From Deltaproteobacteria bacterium (GTDB lineage Bacteria > Desulfobacterota > Desulfobacteria > Desulfobacterales > Desulfobacteraceae): a stretch of DNA of 64,000 bases. The notes under the pieces were generated by a model. It ran no database searches, was not told the origin of the DNA, and saw only the letters and a list, made by a program, of their open reading frames with translations. This document shows positions 57,391 to 64,000 of the stretch, piece by piece (position 1 is the first letter of the stretch; every line of letters starts with the position of its first letter). The position numbers and the translations under genes are program-made. The stretch is taken from positions 1-64,000 of the forward strand of contig JAADHV010000127.1 in assembly GCA_013151635.1 (NCBI GenBank), written 5' to 3'.

Positions 57391-57446
57391 CCATTTGGTG
57401 TGCATTCAGCAAGAACATGAAAACAAAATAATTAAAGGAGTTGAAC

Positions 57447-58067
57447 GTGCCTCTAATTCCAATGGTTGTAGAGCAAAGCAACAGAGGGGAGCGTGCTTAC
57501 GATATTTATTCACGCCTTTTAAAAGATAGAATCATTTTTATTGGATCTGCCATTGATAATGAGATTGCCAATCTTATTGTTGCCCAGCTTTTATTCCTGG
57601 AGTCAGAAGATCCTGAAAAAGATATCAGTTTTTATATCAATTCACCAGGTGGGATTGTAACGGCAGGGATGGCTATTTACGATACCATCCAATATATTAA
57701 ACCTGATGTGGCAACCGTGTGTATCGGGCAGGCCGCAAGCATGGGAGCTCTTCTTTTGACCGCCGGCGCAAAAGGGAAAAGGTTTGCCCTGCCAAATTCC
57801 AGGATAATGATTCATCAACCGCTCGGAGGTGCCCAGGGCCAGGCGACCGACATTAAAATCCAGGCCACCGAGATTTTAAAGATGAAAGATACCTTGAATG
57901 AAATTTTATCTTTTCACACAGGCCAGGATCTTGAAAAAATATCAGAAGACACAGAAAGAGATTTTTTTATGTCAGCAAAAGAAGCCTTTGGATATGGTAT
58001 TGTCGACAGGGTTGTCGCCGACAGAAGCGAATTGGAAGAAGTCAAAGAAGATTCTTCAAAGGAGTAG
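57447..58067 (+). CDS. clpP: ATP-dependent Clp protease, proteolytic subunit
   Basis: About 206 residues. The start is GTG at 57447, giving [10 protein letters not shown], since AAAGGAG lies six bases before it and would touch the TTG at 57441. Catalytic triad: Ser in [11 protein letters not shown], His in [10 protein letters not shown] and Asp in TDIKIQ. ClpP forms the 14-subunit chamber served by ClpX, encoded seven bases downstream. Confidence 0.97.
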   Translation: MPLIPMVVEQSNRGERAYDIYSRLLKDRIIFIGSAIDNEIANLIVAQLLFLESEDPEKDISFYINSPGGIVTAGMAIYDTIQYIKPDVATVCIGQAASMGALLLTAGAKGKRFALPNSRIMIHQPLGGAQGQATDIKIQATEILKMKDTLNEILSFHTGQDLEKISEDTERDFFMSAKEAFGYGIVDRVVADRSELEEVKEDSSKE

Positions 58068-58074
58068 CTAAATT

Positions 58075-59334
58075 ATGGCTCGGAAAGATGAGAACACGGA
58101 TAAGTTTTTCTGTTCTTTTTGCGGTAAAAATCAAAAAGAGGTTAAAAAGCTCATTGCAGGCCCAAGCGTTTATATTTGTAATGAGTGTATCAAATTGTGC
58201 GGTGAGATTATTGAGGATGAGGAAAAAGAAAAACAGACTGACAAGGACGGGTTAAAGGAATTTTTAACACCCAGGCAGATAAAGGAACTGCTTGATGCAT
58301 ATGTCATTGAGCAGGACCGGGCTAAAAAAGTTCTTTCCGTGGCGGTTTATAACCATTACAAACGCCTGAGCTCAGCCATTGAAAAGAAAAATGATGATGT
58401 GGAGATCCAAAAGAGTAATATCCTTATCATCGGCCCCACCGGATGTGGAAAGACGCTCCTTGCACAGACGCTTGCCAGATTTCTAGATGTTCCCTTTGCC
58501 ATTGCAGATGCAACAGCATTAACTGAAGCCGGTTATGTCGGGGAAGACGTTGAAAATATAGTGCTTTCCCTTGTCCAGAATGCAGACTATGATATTGAGA
58601 AAGCCCAGAAAGGCATTATCTATATTGATGAGATCGATAAAATATCCCAGCGTGGCGATAATCCGTCCATTACCAGGGACGTATCAGGAGAAGGTGTTCA
58701 ACAGGCGCTTTTAAAAATAATTGAGGGCACTGTAGCCAGTATCCCTCCAAAAGGGGGGAGAAAACATCCCCAGCAGGACTATGTGAAAGTTGATACCTCA
58801 AATATCCTTTTTATCTGCGGTGGTACGTTTACCGGGCTTGAAAAGGTGATTGAAAGAAGAATTACACAGAAGACAATGGGATTTGGTGCTAAGATTGCTG
58901 ATAAAAAAGACGTGAATATCGGAGATCTTCTGGAACAGCTCAAACCTGAGGATCTGATTCAATTTGGCCTTATTCCTGAGTTTTTAGGCCGTCTGCCCAT
59001 TATGACATCTATTGGTGAACTGAACGAGAAATCATTGGTTAAAATTCTGACCGAGCCCAGAAATGCACTTGTCAAGCAGTACCAGGAATTGTTCAAGATT
59101 GAAAATGTAGAACTTCAGTTTACAGATGAAGCCCTTGACGCCATGGCAAAAGAAGCCGTGAAAAGAAAATCCGGTGCAAGGGGACTTCGTGCTATTATGG
59201 AAGAAACCATGCTGGACATCATGTATGAAATTCCTTCAAAAGAGAACGTCAGGGAATGTGTGGTTGGCGAAGAAGTAGTACTAAAGAATGAAGATCCCAT
59301 ACTGCTTTATGAGCAGTCAAAAAAGCAGGCCTGA
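58075..59334 (+). CDS. clpX: ATP-dependent Clp protease ATPase subunit ClpX
   Basis: A 419-residue AAA+ unfoldase. N-terminal zinc finger CSFCGK...CNECIKLC, Walker A GPTGCGKT, Walker [10 protein letters not shown], the pore-loop GYVGEDVEN region, and the GFGAK segment that fits the IGF loop docking on ClpP. Sensor and C-terminal domains are complete. Adjacent to clpP and lon in the expected order. Confidence 0.98.
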   Translation: MARKDENTDKFFCSFCGKNQKEVKKLIAGPSVYICNECIKLCGEIIEDEEKEKQTDKDGLKEFLTPRQIKELLDAYVIEQDRAKKVLSVAVYNHYKRLSSAIEKKNDDVEIQKSNILIIGPTGCGKTLLAQTLARFLDVPFAIADATALTEAGYVGEDVENIVLSLVQNADYDIEKAQKGIIYIDEIDKISQRGDNPSITRDVSGEGVQQALLKIIEGTVASIPPKGGRKHPQQDYVKVDTSNILFICGGTFTGLEKVIERRITQKTMGFGAKIADKKDVNIGDLLEQLKPEDLIQFGLIPEFLGRLPIMTSIGELNEKSLVKILTEPRNALVKQYQELFKIENVELQFTDEALDAMAKEAVKRKSGARGLRAIMEETMLDIMYEIPSKENVRECVVGEEVVLKNEDPILLYEQSKKQA

Positions 59335-59359
59335 AAATTAAAGAGAGTTTTAAAATTCA

Positions 59360-61714
59360 ATGATCAAAATTCCTAAGTTTTTTTACCAGGATGGTTCCGA
59401 GACCATAAAAAAACAGCTTCCCCTGGTACCGTTAAGGGATATGGTGCTGTTTCCTTCCATTACAACTTCAGTTTTTGTAGGAAGGGATAAATCAATCAAA
59501 GCCCTGTCTGAAGCCATGGCATCGGATAAGAAGATCTTTTTGACCACCCAGAAAGACCCTGAAGTATTAAAACCTAATATCAAGGATATTTTCCAGGTGG
59601 GCACGGAAGCCATGATCACCCAGCTTTTAAGATTACCCGACGGAACAGTTAAGGCATTGATTGAAGGGTGTGACAGGGGCAAGATTGTCAAGATGGTTGA
59701 CGAGAATGGTTTCCTCTGTGTTGAATATGTTGGGGTCGCAGAAGAGCTAATGCCTGAAAAGGCAAGAGAAGCTGCCATAAGAACAGTGAAAGAGGCATTT
59801 CAACATTATGCCAAACTTTCCGGGGCAGTATCAGAAAGCTTTTTTAAAAATCTTGATGCCCTTTCTGCCTATGAATCCAGATACGCCGACACTATTGCAA
59901 CCCAGATGCCGTTTAAAGTGGCTGATAAACAAAAGCTACTTGAATGTGGAAATATTGAAGACAGGTTTTTTTTGTTGCTGAAGTTTATTCAAAAGGAAAC
60001 AGAAGTTTTTACCATGTCCCAGAAAATCAAGGGAAGGGTAAAAGAACAAATGGAAACGCTTCAGAAAAAGCACTATTTGAATGAGCAGATGCGGGCTATC
60101 AAAAAGGAAATGGGAGAAGATGGCGAGGCAGGAGAGTTCCGGGATCTTGAGAACCGGATAAAGAAAAAAAGAATGTCAAAAGAAGCAGCTTTGGTTGTCA
60201 GAAGAGAACTTGCAAAATTAAAGATGATGTCTCCCATGTCATCGGAGGCCACGGTTGTAAGAAACTATATTGACTGGTTGATTTCCCTGCCCTGGTTTAG
60301 AAAGAACAGGTCGAGAAATGATCTTGAAAGAGCTGAGCAAATTCTGGACCGGGATCATTATGGGCTTGAAAAACCCAAGGAGAGAATCCTTGAGTATCTG
60401 GCCGTACAGATTCTTGTTAAAAAGATTAAAGGACCAATCCTCTGCCTGGTCGGACCGCCGGGTGTAGGGAAAACGTCTCTTGTGAAATCTGTGGCTTCCG
60501 CTACTGGAAGGGCCTTTGCAAGAGTTTCTCTTGGCGGTGTCAGGGATGAGGCGGAGATCAGGGGACACAGGCGAACCTATGTAGGTGCCATGCCCGGCAA
60601 GATTATTCAGACCTTGAAAAAAACAGGATACAATAACCCTGTGTTCTGCCTGGATGAGATTGATAAAATGACGGCTGACTTCAGGGGTGACCCATCATCT
60701 GCATTGCTTGAAGCGCTGGACCCCGAGCAGAATAAGAATTTCAATGATCATTACCTTGAAGTGGATTACGACCTGTCCCAGATTCTTTTTATCACCACAG
60801 CCAATATCTTGCATGATATCCCGGCCCCATTGAGGGACAGGATGGAAATTATACAAATCCCTGGTTATACAGAGTATGAAAAAGAAAGGATTGCCACAGG
60901 GTATCTGATACCAAAGCAATTGAAAGAAAACGGTCTTTTTGAGACTGATGCGGTTTTCTCAAAAAACGCCATTCATACCATTATAAAAAAATATACAAAA
61001 GAGGCAGGAGTAAGAAACCTGGAACGGGAGATATCATCTGTTTTAAGGAAAATAGCAAAAGAGATTGTCCAGACCAATATTAGAAAATGCCATAAGATTT
61101 CAACAACATCTCTTTTGAAATACCTTGGGCAGCACCGCTTTAGAGACAGTGTCCTGGAAAAGGAAGACATGATCGGGATTGTTACAGGCCTTGCGTGGAC
61201 CCAGGCCGGCGGTGAACTCCTGACCATAGAGGCCGTCACTATGCCGGGTAAGGGAAATGTACTTGTCACAGGAAAGCTTGGGGATGTCATGAAAGAGTCT
61301 TCCCAGGCAGCAGTCAGTTATGTAAGATCCCGCAGTAAAGAATTAAATATAAAAGATGATTTTTATAAAACCCGGGATATTCATATTCACGTTCCTGAAG
61401 GTGCAATTCCAAAAGACGGCCCTTCCGCAGGGATTTCCATGTGTACGGCAGTGGTTTCCGTGTTAACGGGAAAACCGGTTTCAAGAAAGGTTGCCATGAC
61501 AGGTGAAATCACCTTGCGTGGAAGGGTGCTTCCCATTGGCGGGTTAAAGGAAAAGCTTCTGGCGGCTCATGCCAATGGTATTAAAAAAGTAATTGTTTCT
61601 ACAGAGAACAAAAAAGATATTAAAGAAATTCCCAAATCCATTCAAAAGCAAATGGAAATCGTTTATGCCCGGGATATGTCCCAGGTACTTGAGAACGCAT
61701 TATTGAATGTATGA
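59360..61714 (+). CDS. lon: ATP-dependent protease Lon
   Basis: A 784-residue serine protease. N-terminal substrate domain ([23 protein letters not shown]), AAA+ module with GPPGVGKTS and CLDEIDKM, and a protease domain with catalytic Ser in DGPSAGISM and Lys in [10 protein letters not shown]. Complete. The ribosome binding site is weak (GAGAG far off). Its last 15 bases overlap the 3' end of rho on the opposite strand. Confidence 0.98.
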   Translation: MIKIPKFFYQDGSETIKKQLPLVPLRDMVLFPSITTSVFVGRDKSIKALSEAMASDKKIFLTTQKDPEVLKPNIKDIFQVGTEAMITQLLRLPDGTVKALIEGCDRGKIVKMVDENGFLCVEYVGVAEELMPEKAREAAIRTVKEAFQHYAKLSGAVSESFFKNLDALSAYESRYADTIATQMPFKVADKQKLLECGNIEDRFFLLLKFIQKETEVFTMSQKIKGRVKEQMETLQKKHYLNEQMRAIKKEMGEDGEAGEFRDLENRIKKKRMSKEAALVVRRELAKLKMMSPMSSEATVVRNYIDWLISLPWFRKNRSRNDLERAEQILDRDHYGLEKPKERILEYLAVQILVKKIKGPILCLVGPPGVGKTSLVKSVASATGRAFARVSLGGVRDEAEIRGHRRTYVGAMPGKIIQTLKKTGYNNPVFCLDEIDKMTADFRGDPSSALLEALDPEQNKNFNDHYLEVDYDLSQILFITTANILHDIPAPLRDRMEIIQIPGYTEYEKERIATGYLIPKQLKENGLFETDAVFSKNAIHTIIKKYTKEAGVRNLEREISSVLRKIAKEIVQTNIRKCHKISTTSLLKYLGQHRFRDSVLEKEDMIGIVTGLAWTQAGGELLTIEAVTMPGKGNVLVTGKLGDVMKESSQAAVSYVRSRSKELNIKDDFYKTRDIHIHVPEGAIPKDGPSAGISMCTAVVSVLTGKPVSRKVAMTGEITLRGRVLPIGGLKEKLLAAHANGIKKVIVSTENKKDIKEIPKSIQKQMEIVYARDMSQVLENALLNV

Positions 61715-62770
61715 GATAAATTCCGGCATGGCATCTATTTCGCTCTTTTTAGCGATAGCCCTTCGAATTTCAATCATTTTTTTGTGTTCATCCTTATCCA
61801 TTAAGAGATCTTCTTTCCGGGTGCCGGATTTGTTGATATTAATAGCAGGCCAGATCCTGTTTTCTGCGCATTCCCGGGAGAGAAACAGGTCCATGTTTCC
61901 TGTTCCTTTGAATTCCTGGAAGATAATATCATCCATGCGGCTGCCTGTCTCCACAAGAATGGTGGCAATAATAGTTAAGGAGCCGCCGTTTTCAAGCTTT
62001 CTTGCGGCACCGAAAATTTTCCTTGGAAACTCCATGGCATTGGCACCAAGTCCGCCTGTCATGGTCTTGCCATAACTGTCTGTGTCAGCATTAAAGGCTC
62101 TGGTCATCCTGGTCAGAGAGTCGATGAATACAACCGAATTTTGTCCGATTTCAGCGCATCGTATTGCAGTATGCATGGCAAGGCGTGTCATCCTCATATG
62201 CTGGCCTATCTGCTGGTCTGCTGAGGAATAAAGAACATGGGCGTTTTTCAAGCCCCTTCTAAAATCCGTCACTTCTTCTGGCCTTTCGTCAACCAGGAGA
62301 ACAAAAACCTTTGAATCAGGATGGTTCATTACCACCGAGTTGGCCATATGCCGCAGTATGGTGGTTTTGCCGGATTTGGGAGGAGAAATAATCAGGCCTC
62401 TTTGACCCATGCCTATGGGGGCGATCAGGTCAAGAGCTTTTCCGGTTATATCATCCTCATTCTGGGCAATATGGTAGCGTTCAAAGGGATTAATGCTGAC
62501 CTGGTCCTGCAATAGAGGCGTATTGATAAATTCATCAAAGGGAAGTTTGTTAATCGTCTCAATCCTGATCAAGGCAAGATTCGGATTGCTCGGGCCTTTT
62601 TGTTCCCCAAAACCTTCTATGAAACTGCCCTCTTTCAGGTTTAATTTCCTGATTAAACTATTGGGGACATATGTGTTTTCAGGCCTGGGTTGGAAGTTTT
62701 CTTCAATATTTCTTAAAAATCCAAACCCTTTATCCATGATTTCGAGATATCCTTGTACAGGCTCCATCAT
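61700..62770 (-). CDS. rho: Transcription termination factor Rho, N-terminally short
   Basis: A 356-residue hexameric RNA helicase that ends transcription. It starts directly in the RNA-binding cold-shock-like domain ([16 protein letters not shown]) and lacks the N-terminal helical Rho_N domain (about 50 residues) of typical Rho, which has around 419 residues. AAGGAG just before ATGATG supports this start. Walker [14 protein letters not shown], Walker [11 protein letters not shown], and the Q/R-loops ([24 protein letters not shown]) are present, so activity should be kept. Confidence 0.95.
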   Translation of the reverse strand: MMEPVQGYLEIMDKGFGFLRNIEENFQPRPENTYVPNSLIRKLNLKEGSFIEGFGEQKGPSNPNLALIRIETINKLPFDEFINTPLLQDQVSINPFERYHIAQNEDDITGKALDLIAPIGMGQRGLIISPPKSGKTTILRHMANSVVMNHPDSKVFVLLVDERPEEVTDFRRGLKNAHVLYSSADQQIGQHMRMTRLAMHTAIRCAEIGQNSVVFIDSLTRMTRAFNADTDSYGKTMTGGLGANAMEFPRKIFGAARKLENGGSLTIIATILVETGSRMDDIIFQEFKGTGNMDLFLSRECAENRIWPAININKSGTRKEDLLMDKDEHKKMIEIRRAIAKKSEIDAMPEFISYIQ

Positions 62771-63024
62771 AAGACTCCTTAAATGAAACTCAGGATTAAA
62801 ATAAAGAACAATCGATTGATCGTTGGTACCCCCGTTTAGTAAAATATAACAGGATGTGATATTTTAAAAACATAAATTCAAGTTTTTAAGTGAAAAATTG
62901 AATTGCTGTATATTGCTTTCTTACTTTATAGCATTTTTATTATGGCCTTGCAAGCAAGGCCGGGGGATTAATTTTATATCATTTAAAAATAGTAATGTTA
63001 TTCACTATTATTTAATAGTTTTGC
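62771..63024. other. Intergenic leader of the tRNA pair
   Basis: Contains an 18-base palindromic hairpin at 62944-62961 (GGCCTTGC, AA, GCAAGGCC) of unknown use. No gene seen. Confidence 0.5.
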
Positions 63025-63053
63025 TTGACACAAATTTTAATTATTGTTATAAA
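63025..63053 (+). promoter_or_regulatory. Promoter of tRNA-Val/tRNA-Asp
   Basis: TTGACA at 63025-63030, a 17-base spacer and TATAAA at 63048-63053 form a near-consensus vegetative promoter 14 bases before the first tRNA. Confidence 0.85.
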
Positions 63054-63067
63054 CGCTCTTGTTTTTC

Positions 63068-63143
63068 GGGCGATTAACTCAGTTGGGAGAGTGCAACCCT
63101 TACAAGGTTGAAGTCGCAGGTTCAAGCCCTGCATCGCCCACCA
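63068..63143 (+). tRNA. tRNA-Val (UAC)
   Basis: Acceptor stem GGGCGAT/ATCGCCC, anticodon stem CAACC/GGTTG with loop CTTACAA (anticodon TAC), T arm with TTCAAGC and encoded ACCA. 76 bases including CCA. Confidence 0.97.
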
Positions 63144-63158
63144 GAAAATACAGGTTCA

Positions 63159-63236
63159 GGGGGTGTAGTTCAGTTTGGTTAGAACGCTTGCCTGTCACGC
63201 AAGAGGTCGCGAGTTCGAGTCTCGTCACTCCCGCCA
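63159..63236 (+). tRNA. tRNA-Asp (GUC)
   Basis: Acceptor stem GGGGGTG/CACTCCC with one G-U pair, anticodon stem CTTGC/GCAAG with loop CTGTCAC (anticodon GTC), T arm with TTCGAGT and encoded GCCA. 78 bases including CCA. Cotranscribed with tRNA-Val, 15 bases apart. Confidence 0.97.
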
Positions 63237-63247
63237 CAATAAAAAAA

Positions 63248-63279
63248 AGGGTTTAGTAAAAAACTAAACCCTTTTTTTA
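63248..63279. terminator. Bidirectional intrinsic terminator
   Basis: AGGGTTTAGT, a 5-base loop and ACTAAACCCT, with a T-run on the plus strand and an A-run before it (a T-run on the minus strand). It ends both the tRNA transcript and the convergent leuB transcript. Confidence 0.9.
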
Positions 63280-63301
63280 TTTATAAAGCCTTGTTTAAGC
63301 G

Positions 63302-64000
<699 letters not shown>

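Noticed and set aside
63059-63256. A plus-strand frame across the two tRNAs
   Set aside because: It is the open reading of tRNA-Val and tRNA-Asp sequence.

Overview
The window reads as a chromosome segment from a Gram-negative, AT-leaning, anaerobic deltaproteobacterium, most likely a Desulfobacteraceae-type sulfate reducer (Desulfobacterota). This is inferred from lipoproteins, LolA and an amidase, from many soluble hybrid histidine kinases, from iron-sulfur flavoenzymes, and from the style of the proteins. No marker gene fixes the genus.

Layout. (1) 7-543: a small membrane-anchored protein. (2) 729-9101, minus strand: a tight six-gene operon running TPR lipoprotein, secreted TPR protein, PqqD-like protein, ATP-grasp ligase, PLP-dependent decarboxylase, and a urea-transporter/M23-peptidase fusion. 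This is the least familiar and most interesting part of the window. (3) 9486-12281, plus: RidA, a glycine-zipper lipoprotein and TypA/BipA. (4) 12337-26724: an amino-sugar uptake and catabolism locus (ROK repressor, binding protein, two permeases, NagB, ROK-type kinase, ATPase, PIG-L deacetylase) bordered by three hybrid histidine kinases. Two near-identical 19-bp operators lie in the divergent control region. (5) 26861-32323, minus: a GntR-controlled operon of a two-subunit FAD/Fe-S amine or amino-acid dehydrogenase, its regulator and an aminotransferase, with a TGGT-N3-ACCA operator upstream.

(6) 32.4-37.8 kb is an accessory island: a transposase N-terminal remnant at one end, a second degraded transposase-like remnant at the other, a Fic gene cut off before its catalytic motif, and between them a PEP-synthase-like protein lacking the usual TIM barrel, overlapping a DUF202-like/receiver protein with a striking arginine heptad repeat. 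(7) 37.8-46.6 kb: a secreted or anchored EEP-family hydrolase, a PilZ protein, a YgiQ radical SAM protein, a membrane histidine kinase, an EamA permease, RadA and RlmE. (8) 46.6-53.5 kb: YebC, NadA, LolA, an acyl-CoA ligase, DnaK-GrpE and SRP RNA. (9) 53.7-64 kb: a STAS protein, a lipoprotein, tRNA-Pro, an amidase, the proteostasis row Tig-ClpP-ClpX-Lon, a Rho with no N-terminal helical domain, tRNA-Val and tRNA-Asp, and LeuB running off the edge.

How it fits together: most of the window is housekeeping (protein folding and turnover, tRNA, transcription termination, NAD and leucine synthesis). The accessory content is the PqqD/ATP-grasp/decarboxylase operon, the amino-sugar operon, the amine-oxidising operon and the transposon-scarred island. 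All functions are read from sequence motifs and recall of families; no database search was possible.
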